From Pseudomonadota bacterium (GTDB taxonomy: Bacteria > Pseudomonadota > Alphaproteobacteria > Caulobacterales > Caulobacteraceae), in contig JAEZEZ010000081.1 in NCBI GenBank assembly GCA_023432855.1, positions 1 to 56,628 on the forward strand: 56,628 nt of DNA, read 5' to 3'. The notes below the pieces were generated by a model. That model saw nothing but the letters and a program-made list of their open reading frames with translations, made no database searches and was not told the origin of the DNA. The position numbers were made by a program, and so were the translations under genes. Within the stretch, counting starts at the first letter, position 1, and every line of letters starts with the position of its first letter. Positions 35,556 to 47,500 of the stretch are shown one piece after another.

Positions 35556-38468
35556 TCAGGCGGGTCCGAACAGGAAGTCGCTGGCGTCGACCTGGCCCGT
35601 GGTCACCCCGTGCAGGGTGATGGTCGACCCATCCGGCAGGGTGATGACGGCCCAGCCCGAACCGTTCGCGGAGACCGCGAGGTCCGAGAAGTCGTCCGCG
35701 CCGGGAACCATCAAGCGGATGTGGTCCACGCCGTTCTGGAAGTCGCGCACCAGATCGTGTCCCGAGCCGGCGGCCGTGTACTGGAACTCGTCGGCCCCGG
35801 CGCCGCCCCACAGGGTATCGTCGCCCGCGCCGCCGATCAGGGTGTCGGCGCCGCCGTGGCCGTAGAGCGTGTCGTGTCCCCCGCCGCCGTCGATGCGGTT
35901 GACGCCGTTGTTGCCGACCACCGCCTGGCCAAAGCTGTTGCCGGTCAGGTTGATCGCCGTGACCCCGGTCTGCAGCGCGGTCGACAGGATCTCGATCTCG
36001 GCCGCGGCCGCCAGGCTGTAGCTGGTCGAGGCGAAGACCCGGTCCGCAGTCCCCTCGCCGGCGGCTTCGAGAACCGTGTCCGAAGCGTTGTCGACATAGT
36101 GCCAGTCGTCGCCCAGGCCGCCGTCGGTGACGTCGATCCCCTGGAAGCCGTCGAGGATGTCGTTGCCGTCCCCGCCGTCGAGCGTGTTGGCGAAGCCGTT
36201 GCCGCGCAGCACGTCGTTGAACGCGCTGCCCTGGACGATTTCGATGTCCTTGACCGTGTCGGCGCCCGCGCCGCCGGTCGCCGACTGCAGGAGCAGGTTC
36301 ACGGTCACGGCCGACGCTGCGGCGGAATAGTCCGCGGTGTCGACGCCCAGGCCGCCGTCCAGCAGATCCGCGCCCAGCCCGCCGACCAGCACGTCGTTGC
36401 CGTTGTGGCCGTACAGGGTGTCGTCGCCGGAGCCGCCGTTCAGCAGGTTCTCGCCATTGTTGCCGACGATGATGTTGTTCAGCTCGTTGCCGAACAGGTT
36501 GATCGAGGTCGTCCCCGTCTGCAGCGTGGTCGACAGGATCTCGACCGACACCGCCGCCGCCAGGGCATAGCTGGCCGAGGCGAAGGCCCGGTCCAGCGTC
36601 CCCTGCCCGGCGACCTCGGTGATCACGTCGCCGGCGTCATCGACGTAATACCAGTCGTCCCCGGTCCCGCCGATCATGGTGTCGGCGCCGTGGAAGCCGT
36701 CGAGGATGTCGTTGCCGGCGGCCCCTTCGAGCGTGTTCGCGACGCTGTTGCCGCGCAGCACGTCGTTGAAGCCCGTGCCCACGACGCGCTCGATGTCCTT
36801 CAGCGTGTCCGTGCCGGCCGCCCCCGTCGCGCTCTGCAGGAGCAGGTTCACACTCACGGCCCCGGAAGCCCCGGTGTAGTCGGCGGTGTCGAAGCCGAGA
36901 CCGCCGTCGAGCAGGTCGTTGCCCAGGCCGCCGATCAGGATGTCGGCGGCGTCGTAGCCGTACAGCGAGTCATCGCCGCCGGCGCCGTTCAGGGTGTTGT
37001 TGCCGTTGTTGCCGCCGATGGTCTGGCCGAAGTCGTTGCCGGTCAGGTTGATCGCCGTGCTGGCGCCCTGCACCGCCGTGGACAGGATCTCGATCTCGGC
37101 CGCCGCCGCCAGGGTGTAGCTGACGTAGGCGAAGACCCGGTCGGCCGTGCCCTGTCCGGCCGCGTCGATCACCACATCGGCGGCGTTGTCGACCCAGTGC
37201 CAGTCGTTGCCGGCGCCGCCGTTGGTGGTGTCCGCCCCGGTGCCGCCGTTCAGCCGGTCGTCTCCGCCGCCGCCGGTCAGGGTGTTGCTGGCCTGGTTGC
37301 CGGTCAGGGTGTCGGCGAAGGCGGTGCCTATCGCGTTCTCGATCAGGGACGCCGTATTGCCCTGGAAGAGCAGCGCATTGAAGACGTTGCCGCGCGCGAA
37401 GTTGCCGTCGCCCAGGTTCGCCAGCTGGGCGCTGGACAGGGTGCTGTGCTGCCCCGGCGTCAGATTGACGGTGACGCCGGCGCCGTAGTTCGACAGGTCA
37501 TAGGTGTCATTGCCGCCGCCGTCCCAGATGGTCAGGAACACGCGGTTGGCGCCGGGCGCGCCCTGGCCGACGCCATTGATGGACATCTCGCCGGTCGCCG
37601 GGTTCCAGCTGTAGACGGAGTCGCCGGAGTTCACGGTGTAGTCGGCGCCGTACATGAACTGCAGGGCGGCGATGTCGTACATCATGTACGATTGCGGGTA
37701 GCCGAAAGCCTCGTTGGAATACCCGCCGATCAGCGGGTCGCCGATGTAGCTGCGGTACGTCATCACCGTGAATTCGAGGGAATCGTACTGCGACGGCAGC
37801 GCCCCGCCGACTCCGCCCGTTTCGTGGCCGTGCTTCAGGCCCAGCGTGTGGCCGATCTCGTGCAGGGCCGTGAGCCAGGTGTAGCTGCCGGCCTGGGGCG
37901 TCGGGAACAGCCCCATGTAGTCGGGGTTGAACCAGGCGTCGCCGCCCTCGTTGCCGCTGTCCCATGGGTAGTAGCCCCAGGCCACGGCCGGCAGGGTGGA
38001 GGCGGCGAAGTCCATGTCGCCCGTCCCGGGGGCCACCATGGTGAAGCCCAGGTTGGTGAAGGAGGCGATGGAGCCGTAGGAGAAGGGCGCGCCTCCGACC
38101 AGGCCGTTCGCGGACCCGGTCAGCATGTAGGAAATGGCGACCTGGAACTCGATCGAGAGCTCCTCGAAGCCGGTCTCGTACTCCTTGGGATTGTACCAGA
38201 TGTAGCCGTCGTACTGGCTCGGGTCGTCCGGGAACGAGAAGGTCAGGGTGGCGACGTTCCACTCCGTGCCGGACAGCAGGGCGTCGACGATCGGATCGCC
38301 GGACGAGCCGGTCCAGAAGATGGGCGGCGCATCCGCGTGACCCGGCGGGCTGCTGGCGGCTCCGAGCGGCGCATCGGCCGGCCGGAAAGCGTCGGAGCCG
38401 AAACTGTAGGCGGTCGCCTCCAGTTCGTAGCCGAGCATTTCGGCCCTGTGGTTGCGAAGCTCCAGCAT
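35556..38468 (-). CDS. Serralysin-like M10 metalloprotease with RTX repeats (970 aa)
   Basis: Residues ~50-260: zincin domain with HEIGHTLGLKH at 203-213 and the Met-turn 'FTVMTYRSY'. 'MMYDIAALQFMYGADYTVN' and 'VFLTIWDGGGNDTYDLSNYG' mark the M10 serralysin C-terminal domain. From ~340 on: RTX nonapeptides plus three copies of the ~180-aa DWH.VDNA module. End: 'DDFSDLAVSANGSGWAVITL' .. 'DASDFLFGPA'. No signal peptide, so export is by a type I system, with folding driven by outside Ca2+. The domain is unusually far from the C-terminus compared with classical ~480-aa serralysins. Same strand as its RTX neighbours but with own hairpin terminator. Confidence 0.95.
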   Translation of the reverse strand: MLELRNHRAEMLGYELEATAYSFGSDAFRPADAPLGAASSPPGHADAPPIFWTGSSGDPIVDALLSGTEWNVATLTFSFPDDPSQYDGYIWYNPKEYETGFEELSIEFQVAISYMLTGSANGLVGGAPFSYGSIASFTNLGFTMVAPGTGDMDFAASTLPAVAWGYYPWDSGNEGGDAWFNPDYMGLFPTPQAGSYTWLTALHEIGHTLGLKHGHETGGVGGALPSQYDSLEFTVMTYRSYIGDPLIGGYSNEAFGYPQSYMMYDIAALQFMYGADYTVNSGDSVYSWNPATGEMSINGVGQGAPGANRVFLTIWDGGGNDTYDLSNYGAGVTVNLTPGQHSTLSSAQLANLGDGNFARGNVFNALLFQGNTASLIENAIGTAFADTLTGNQASNTLTGGGGDDRLNGGTGADTTNGGAGNDWHWVDNAADVVIDAAGQGTADRVFAYVSYTLAAAAEIEILSTAVQGASTAINLTGNDFGQTIGGNNGNNTLNGAGGDDSLYGYDAADILIGGLGNDLLDGGLGFDTADYTGASGAVSVNLLLQSATGAAGTDTLKDIERVVGTGFNDVLRGNSVANTLEGAAGNDILDGFHGADTMIGGTGDDWYYVDDAGDVITEVAGQGTLDRAFASASYALAAAVSVEILSTTLQTGTTSINLFGNELNNIIVGNNGENLLNGGSGDDTLYGHNGNDVLVGGLGADLLDGGLGVDTADYSAAASAVTVNLLLQSATGGAGADTVKDIEIVQGSAFNDVLRGNGFANTLDGGDGNDILDGFQGIDVTDGGLGDDWHYVDNASDTVLEAAGEGTADRVFASTSYSLAAAAEIEILSTALQTGVTAINLTGNSFGQAVVGNNGVNRIDGGGGHDTLYGHGGADTLIGGAGDDTLWGGAGADEFQYTAAGSGHDLVRDFQNGVDHIRLMVPGADDFSDLAVSANGSGWAVITLPDGSTITLHGVTTGQVDASDFLFGPA

Positions 38469-38523
38469 GATCCGATCCCCCTCTTCTGCCCCTTAAGGCG
38501 CGACAGAACCGGAATTCGGATCA

Positions 38524-38561
38524 ACCGGCAAGGGAGTTCGTGACCGCCCTCCCTTGCCGGT
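38524..38561. terminator. 13-bp perfect stem between the giant RTX and protease genes
   Basis: ACCGGCAAGGGAG (38524-38536) and CTCCCTTGCCGGT (38549-38561) form a perfect stem with a 12-nt loop. It lies 10 bp beyond the stop of the giant gene and 55 bp before the protease start. The T-rich tail (CCCTTTT) is on the plus side, so it may end transcription in only one direction or simply protect the 3' end of the giant message. Confidence 0.55.
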
Positions 38562-38571
38562 CGCCCTTTTC

Positions 38572-41500
38572 CTACGGCCCGAACAGGAAGTCCGAGGCGT
38601 CCACCTGGCCGGTGGTGACGTTCTCCAGGGTGATGGTCGAGCCGTCCGGCAGGGTGATCACCGCCCAGCCGGAGCCGTTCGCGCTGATCGCCAGGTCAGA
38701 GAAGTCGTTCACCCCGGTGACGTTGTGGAAGGAGATCAGCTCCACGCCGTCGTTGAAGTCGGTGATGACGTCCTGGCCGGTATTGTCGCCCCAGAACAGG
38801 AAGCTGTCGTCGCCGTCCCCGCCGATCAGGGTGTCGTTGCCCCCGCTGCCGCGCAGGCTGTCAGCCCCGTCCATGCCCATCAGCACGTTGTCGCCGTTGT
38901 TGCCGACGATCGCCTGGCCGAACTCGTTGCCGGTGAGGTTGAGCGCCGCCGTGCCCACCTGCGAGGTGGTGGTGAACAGCTCGATCTCAGCGCCCGCGGC
39001 CAGCGTGTAGCTGACGCTGGTGAGCACCCGATCTACGCCCTGGCCCGCGGCCTCGATCACCACATCGCCGGCGTTGTCGACCCAGATCTGGTCGTCGCCC
39101 AGGCCACCGTCCATGACGTCGGCGCCCTGACGGCCATTGAGGACGTCGTCGCCGGCGCCCCCGGTCAGTTCGTTGGCCGCGGTGTTGCCCGTCAGGGTGT
39201 CGGCGAAGCCGGTGCCGATCAGGTTCTCGACGTCCTTGAAGGTGTCGGCCCCGGCGGCCCCCGACGCCGTCTGCGTCAGCAGGCTGGCGTTCACGCCTCC
39301 GGCGGTTCCGGAGTAGTCCACCGTGTCGATGCCGGCGCCGCCGTCCAGACGGTCGGCCCCCGCGCCGCCGATGAGCGTGTCGTCACCACCGTTGCCGGCC
39401 AGGGTGTCGTCCCCATCCATACCGTTCAGGACGTTGGCGCCCTGGTTGCCGGCGATCAGCTGGCCGAACTCGTTGCCGGTCAGGTTGATGGCGTCCGTCC
39501 CGGCGGCAAGCGCCGTGGACATCAGTTCGATCTCGACGCCGGCGGCGAGCACGTAGCTGACGCTCGAGAACAGGCGGTCGGCCGAACCTTCGCCGGCGTT
39601 CTCGCTGACCAGGTCGTTGACGTGATCGACCCAGTGCTGGTCGTTGCCGTCACCGCCGTAGGTCTGGTCGACACCCGCGCCGCCATTCAGGATGTCGTCG
39701 CCGTCGCCACCATAGAAGGCGTTGTCGGCGCCGTTGCCCTGGAAGACGTCGTTGTAGTGCGTGCCGTAAACGGCCTCGATGTCGCGGATGATGTCGACCT
39801 CGGCGCCGTAGGTCACCGTCTGCAGCAGCAGGTTGGCGTTGATGCCGAAGCCGTCGAGGTGGTCGAAGTAGGCGGAGTCGTACCCGGCGCCGCCGTCCAG
39901 CGTGTCGTTGCCCGCGCCGCCGACGAAGTTGTCGTTGCCGCCGTGCCCGTAGATCACGTCGTCGCCGCCGCCGCCCGTCAACCAGTTCATGCCGTCGTTG
40001 CCGACGATGATCTGGGCGAACTCGTTGCCGGTGAGGTCGATGGCGTCGAGGCCCGACTGGAGCTGGGTCGTCAGGCGTTCGACTTCCACGCCCGCCGCCA
40101 GCACATAGCTGACGCTGGCCAGGACGCGGTCGGCCGTACCCTGGCCCGCCGCTTCGACGACGATGTCGGCGGCGTTGTCGACCCAGTGCTGGTCGTTGCC
40201 GAGACCGCCGATGGTGGTGTCGACGCCGCCGCGCCCGTTGAGCACGTCGTCGCCGCCGCCGCCGGTCAGCACGTTGGCCTGGGCGTTGCCGGTCAGGGTG
40301 TCGTTGAAGCTCGAACCGATGACGTTCTCGATGTCGACGAGGGTGTCGAGGCCCGCCGCGCCGCTCGCCGACTGGGTCAGCAGGCTGACGTTCACCGCGC
40401 CCGCCGCCGTCTGGTAGTCGGCGGTGTCGATGCCCAGTCCGCCGTCGAGGCGGTCGGCGCCGAGGCCGCCGATCAGGGTGTCGGCGCCGTTGTTGCCGTA
40501 GAGGGTGTCGTCGCCGTCGCCCCCGTCCAGGATGTTCGCGCCGTTGTTGCCGGCGATGATCTGCCCGAACGCGTTGCCCGTCAGGTTGATCGCCGTCAGG
40601 CCGCTGGCCTGGGTGGTGCTCAGCATCTCGACCGAGACGCCGGCGGCCAGGGTGTAACTGACGCTGGCCAGCACCCGGTCGAAGCCTTCGCCGTCGGCCT
40701 CCACCACCGTGTCGGCGGCGTCGTCGACCCAGTGCTGGTCGTCGCCGAGACCGCCGATGGTGGTGTCGATCCCCGCGGAGCCGTTGAGCACGTCGTTACC
40801 GGCGTTGCCGGTCAGGACGTTGGAGAACTCGTTGCCGCGCAGGCTGTCAGCGCCCGAACCGCCGATCAGGTTCTCGATGCCCGAGAAGGTGTCGAGGCCT
40901 TCGCCGGTGTTCTGGGTCGCGTTCCAGTCGAGGCTGATGGCGATCGCCGCCGTGGCGTGGCTGAAGTCGGCCGTGTCGACGCCGTCGCCGCCGTTGAACG
41001 TGTCATTGCCCGCGCCGCCGATCAGGACATCGTTCCCGCCGGCGCCGTTGAGCACGTCGTCGCCGTTGCGCCCCTCGAGCCGGTTGCCGCTGTCGTCGCC
41101 GGTGATGTCGTCGGCCAGTTCCCCACCGATCACGTTCTCGATGCTGATCAGGGTGTCGGCGCCCATGGTGTCGGCGGAGGCGACCCCATCCCCAAGGTTC
41201 ACGTAGAACTCACGCTCGCCGCCGGCGAACGAGAGCGTGTCATTGCCCTCTCCACCGTTGAACACGTCATTGCCGTCGGGCGGCGTCGCCGACCCCGCCG
41301 CGCTCGAGACGATGGTGTCGTCCCCTGCCCCGGCGTCCACGTTGTCCCAGCCGATGCCGGCGTTGATGAGGTCATGCCCGGCGCTGCCGACGATGGTGTC
41401 GTCGCCGGAGCCGGTGAGAATGAACACGCCGTCCACGCCGGTCATGGTGTCCGTGCCGCCGTAGCCGTCGGCCACGGTCTGCTCAGCGCCGCTGACGTCG

Positions 41501-44500
41501 AAGCCGGACGCGTCGACATTCGCCGCGCCGGAGCCGGTGTTCACGTGGAAGGCGAAGCGGTCGATGCCCGCGCCACCGATCAGGATGTCGTCGCCGGCCT
41601 GGCCCCAGAGCATGTCGTCGCCGTCGCCGCCGACCAGCATGTCATCGCCCGCGCCGCCCATGAGCTCATCGTTCATGTCGCCGCCGGTGACCACATCGTC
41701 GCCGTTTCCGCCGTAGAACCACAGCTGCTCGACCGAGACGCCATAGACGCCCTGGATGTCGCTGCTGCCGGTCAGGACGCCGTCGCTCAGTGTGACGGTC
41801 GAGCCGGCGTTGTGCCAGGCCCAGTGCAAGGCCACGGTGTCGACGCCGGCGCCGCCGTTGATCGTGTCGTAGCCGGTGGCCCCCAGGTAGGTGGCGAACG
41901 AGTTCTCGTAGAGGTGGATGCGGTCGTCGCCGTCGCCGCCGTCGATGAAGGAATCGCCCGCGCCGTTGTCGAGGATCACATCGTCGCCGGCGTTGGCGTA
42001 GACGGTGTTGTTGCCGTCGTAGACCGAGATCTGGTCCTTCTCCTGACCGCCGTAGACGGTGTCGTCGAAGTTGGTGCCGGAGAAGATCAGGCGTTCGACG
42101 CTGATCAGGGTGTCGGTGCCGCCGCGGCCATCGCTGAAGGTGAAGTTCTGCGACGTGCCGAAGATAGACGCATCGAAGGTCACGCCCGAGACAAGGCCCA
42201 GGTCGTCGAAGCGATAGGACGCGAAGTCCATCCCGGCCCCGCCGTCGAGCGTGTCGTCGCCCAGGTCGCCACGCAGGTTGTCGACCCCGTCGCCGCCCGA
42301 GAGCAGATCGTCTCCGTCCTGCCCGCGAATGACGTCGTTGCCGGCCTCGCCGTAGAGGAAGTCGGCAAGGTCCCCGGCGGCCGGAGCGTTCGAAGTCGTG
42401 TTGAAGCCGCCGACCAGGACGTCGTCGTCAATGCCGCCGTAGAGCGTGTCGGAACCCGCCTGGCCGACCAGTTGGTCGTTACCCGCGCCGCCGACCATCA
42501 GGTCGTCGCCGCGCGAGGCGTAGATCACGTCGCGCGTGCTGCTGCCGGTGATGTCGACGCGCTCGAAACCACTGACGGTGTCGGGGCCGAGCGGGCTGTG
42601 GACGATGTAGCTATCCTCGAGGTTGGCGAAATCGAAGTTCAGGTTGAGCCAGCCGAAGTCAGGGCTGGAGAAGTCGTAGACGAGGGTGTCGTTGCCCGCG
42701 CCGCCGGTCAGCGTATCCTCGCCGGCGCCGCCTTCGATGCGGTCGTCGCCGTCGCCCCCGTCGAGGATGTCGTCGCCTTCCAGACCAGTGATGATGTCGT
42801 TGCCGCCCAGGCCATTGATCTCGTCCGGATCCGGCGTGCCGACGAGCACGTCGTCGCCTTCGGTGCCCTCGGTCGGGCCCTCCATCGGAATGTTGATGTC
42901 GGCGGGATCGAAGTCCGCCGCCGTCAGTCCGGACAGGATCAGGGAGTTGTTCTCGTCGAACTCCAGCCGAATCTGGCCGTCTTCCTCGATCAGAACGTAG
43001 GTGTCGAAACCGCTGACCTCGATCTTGTCCTCGCCCGGGGCGAAGTCGAAGACCCGGTCGGCGCCGTCGCCGCGGACGAACACGAAGGTGTCGGCGCCGG
43101 CGCCGCCCTCCATCTCGTCGTAGTCGCCACCGCCGTGCAGGCGGTCGTCGCCGTCGCCGCCGTTCAGGAAGTCGTCGCCGCCGCCGCCGTTCAGGATGTT
43201 GTCCTCGGAGGAGCCGACAATGAAATCAGCCTGTTGGCCGCCGTTGACGTTTTCGATGCTGACGAGGGTGTCGTACCCCAAGCCCGCGCCGGTGGCGACG
43301 CCATCGGCGAGGTTCACATAGAGTTCGCGCTCAACATTGAAGCTGAAGTCGAGCGTATCGTTGCCCGCCCCGCCGTCGAAGAGATCGTTGCCGTCGTCCA
43401 CCTGTGCAGCGTTTGGCGCCTGGGAGGCGGTGCCGATCAGGGTGTCGTCGCCTTCGCCGCCGAAGAGTTGGTCCCAGCCCAGGCCGCCGTCGACGCGGTC
43501 GTCGCCGGCGCCGCCGTTCACCACGTCGTCGCCATCGGCTCCGACGAGGGAGTCATGCCCCATGCTGCCGGTCAGGACGTCATTGGCGGTGCTGCCGGTG
43601 AAAGAAACGCCCTCGATGCTGATCAGGGTGTCCAGGCCGCCGAAGCCGTCAGCCAGCTGGAATTCGCCGCCCGAAACGTCGAAACCGGAGAAGTCGCGCA
43701 CCCACGGGATCGAGCCGCCCCCCTGAATGACGTAGCGATCGTTACCGTCGCCGCCGTTCAGGATGTCGTCCCCGGCGCCGCCGCCGAGGAAGTCGTCGCC
43801 GCCGCCGCCGTTCAGGATGTCGTCGCCGTCGTTGCCGGCGAGGGAATCCATGCCCGAGCCGCCGGTCATCTGGTCGTCGGCGCTCCCGCCGTAGACGGTA
43901 ATGCGCTCGATCGACACGCCACTGACGCTCTGGGTTCCGGAGGTCCCCGTGAGCACCCCGTCGACGGTGAGTTCGATGTTCACCGCGGAGCTGTTTCCGA
44001 AGGCCCAGTCCAGAATCACCGTGTCGTGGCCAAATCCGCCATCGACGGTCCAGGAGCCATCGCCGAACAGGCCGGTCGCCCAGGAGTTGCCGTAGAGGTT
44101 GATCTGGTCGTCGCCGTCGCCCCCGTCGATGACCGTATCACCCTGTCCATTGCTCGAGATGCGGTCACCGCCGGAGCCGCCCCTGAGATCGTCGTGGCCA
44201 TCGTAGCCGGTGATCTGGTCGCGGTTGGAGCCGCCGGTGATGACATCGTTAAAGTTGGTGCCGGTGACGCCAAGCCGCTCGATGCTGATGATCTGATCGA
44301 GCCCGCCGCGGCCATCGGCGAAGACGAAGTTCTGCGACGTGCCGAAGATGGACCCGTCGAAGACGATCCCTTCGGTAAGGCCGATGTCGTCGAAGCGGTA
44401 GGTCACGAAGTCGATGCCGCCGCCGCCGTCCATGACGTCGTCGCCCAGGTCGCCGCGCAGATTGTCGTAGCCGGCGCCGCCGGACAGGTAATCGTCGCCG

Positions 44501-47500
44501 TCCTGACCGCGCAGGATGTCGTTGCCGTCGCCGCCGTAGAGATAGTCGGCCAGGTCCGCCGCCGCGCCGCCGGGGGCGAAGGAGCTCCCGTTGAACCCGC
44601 CCATCAGGTAATCGTCGCCCGAGCCGCCGTAGAGGGTGTCGGACCCGGCCTGGCCGACGATCTGGTCGTTGCCGCCCTCGCCGAACATCAGATCGTCGCC
44701 GAGCGAGGCGAAGATGTTGTCGCGGAATTCCGTGCCGGTGAGCTCGACCCGCTCGAAGCCGGAGACGGAGTCGCCGCCGAGTTCGCTGGTCAGGAAGTAG
44801 GTCGCCGAGTTGTCGGCGAAGTTGAAATTCAGCGCCGCGCCGAAGGACGCGTTGATGACGCTGAAGTCCATGACCAGGGTGTCGAGCCCTGCGCCGCCTT
44901 CCAGATGGTCGTCCCCCGCGCCGCCTTCGATCCGGTCGTCGCCGTCGCCGCCTTGGATGAAGTCAACGCCGACGCCGCCCAGCAGGTCATCGTCGCCGCC
45001 GAGGCCTTCCAGGTGGTCGTCGCCCTCGCCGCCTTCGAGGCGGTTGGCGCCGCCGTCGGCGACGATGACGTCGCGGCCGCGGCCGCCGATAACGTTCTCG
45101 ATGCTGATCAGGCTGTCGTTGCCGATCCCCTGGCCGGTGCTCCAGCCCTCGGTCAGGTTGACGAAGACGTCGCGGTCGACGCCGCTGAAGGCCAGGGTGT
45201 CGTTGCCGTCGCCGCCGTTGAAGACGTCGTCGCCGTCGTGGCCGTAGGGGCTCCCGGGAGCGGACTCCGTGGAGATGATCGTGTCATCGCCCGCGCCCGC
45301 GTCCACCGTATCCCAGCCCAGGCCGGCGTTGAGGGTGTCGTGACCGGCGCTGCCCACGATGGTGTCGTTCCAGTGGCCGGTCAGGATGAAGACCCCGTCG
45401 ACGCCGCTGATGGTGTCGGTGCCGCCGAAGCCGTCGCCGATGGTCTGCTCGACGCCGCTGACGTCGAAGCCCGATGCGTCGATGGATTCCGGGCCGGTAT
45501 TGTCGGTCACGTGGAAGACCAGGCGGTCAATCCCGGCGCCGCCGATCAGGATGTCGTCGCCGGCCTGGCCCCACAGCAGGTCGTCGCCGTCGCCGCCGGT
45601 CAGCAGGTCGTCGCCCGCGCCGCCCATGAGCTCGTCGTTCATGTCGCCGCCGGTGACCACATCGTCGCCGCCGCCGCCGTAGAAAATCAGCTGCTCGATG
45701 GAGACGCCGTCGACGTGCTGCAGGTTGCTGTCGGCGGTAAGCACGTCGCCGCTGAGGACCACCGTCATCGCTTCGTTCGACTGGTAGGCCCAGTGCAGGA
45801 CCACCGTGTCGACGCCGTGCCCGCCGTCGATGTAATCCGAACCGTAGCCGGCGGTGAAGGTGGCGAACGAGTTGTCGTACAGGTGGACGACGTCGTCGCC
45901 GTCACCGCCGAAGATCTGGGAATCGCCGGCGCCGTTGTCGAAGATGGCGTCGTTGCCGCCGTTGCCGTGCAGCACGTTGTTGCCGTCGTAGCCGGTGATC
46001 TGGTCGCGGTTCTGGCCGCCGAAGACCGTGTCGTCGTAGTTGGTGCCCGCGAAGATCAGGTTCTCGACGCTGATCAGGTGGTCGACCCCGCCGCGCCCGT
46101 CAGCGAGGAAGAAGTCCGTCGACGTGCCGAAGGCCGAGCCGTCGAAGGTGACGCCCGAAGTCAGGCCGAGATCGTCGAAACGATAGGACGCCCAGTCGGT
46201 CCCCTCGCCGCCGTCGAGCGTGTCATTGCCCAGGTCCCCGCGCAGATTGTCGTAGCCCGCGCCCCCGGAGAGGTAGTCGTCGCCATCCTGGCCGCGCAGG
46301 ATGTCGTTGCCGTCGCCGCCGTCGAGATGGTCCGCCCCGTCGCTGGCGCCGCCGGGGACGTTGGAGCCCGGGGTGTGGCCGCCGAGCAGATAGTCGTCGC
46401 CCGCGCCGCCGAAGATCTCGTCCGCGCCCGCCTGGCCCACGAGGTAGTCGGCGCCGTCGGCGCCGTCGAGCGAGTCATTGCCCAGCGAGCCGAAGATGTT
46501 GTCGTAGAAGATGGTGCCGGTGAACTCGACGCGCTCGAAGCCCGAGACGTGGTCCGGCCCCAGCTCGCTGACCAGGTAGTAGGTCGCGCCGTTGTCCGGG
46601 AAGTTGAAGTTCATCGACGCGCCGGTCGTCGCCGTGAAGTTCGAGAAGTCGTAGACCAGGGTGTCGAGGCCGGCCCCGCCGATCAGGGTGTCCTCGCCCA
46701 GCCCGCCCTCGATCCAGTCGTCGCCGTCCTCGCCGTCGAGCGTGTCCATGCCGTCGCCGCCGACCAGCACGTCGGCCCCGGCGCCCGCGGCGATCACGTC
46801 GTCGCCGCCACGGCCCTCCAGGCGGTTGTCGCCGTCGTCGCCGGTGATGAAGTCGGTCTGGTGGCCGCCGATGACGTTCTCGAAGCCGACGATGGTGTCG
46901 GTCCCCAGGCCCTCGCCCCAGGACAGACCCATGCTCAGATCGACGCTCACGACCCGGTCCACGCCCGCGAAGCTCAGGGTGTCGACCCCGGCGCCGCCGT
47001 CCATGTAGTCGTCGCCGTCGTCCGGCGTCGTCGTGTTCGGCGCGAAGGAGGCCGTGGAGATGATGATGTCGTCGCCGTCGCCGCCGACGATGGTGTCGGC
47101 GCCGAGGCCGCCGTTCAGCCAGTCGTGGCCGGCGCTGCCCTGGATGTTGTCGTCCCAGTTGCCGGTCACGATCCAGACGCCGTCGATGCCGATGATGGTG
47201 TCGGTGTCGCCGTAGACGTCGGTCAGCACCTGCTCGGCGCCGCTGACGTCGAAGCCCGAGGCGTCGACCGTCTCCGGACCGGTGTTCTGGGTGTAGTGGA
47301 ACAGGATCCGGTCGTTGCCGTCCCCGCCGATCAGGATGTCGTCGCCGGCGCCGCCGGACATCCGGTCGTCGCCGTCGCCGCCGACCATCACGTCGTCGCC
47401 GCCATAGCCGATGAGGACGTCGTCGCCGTCGCCCCCGGTGACCGTGTCGACGCCGACGCCGCCGTAGAACCGCAGGTTCTCGATGGACACGCCATAGATC

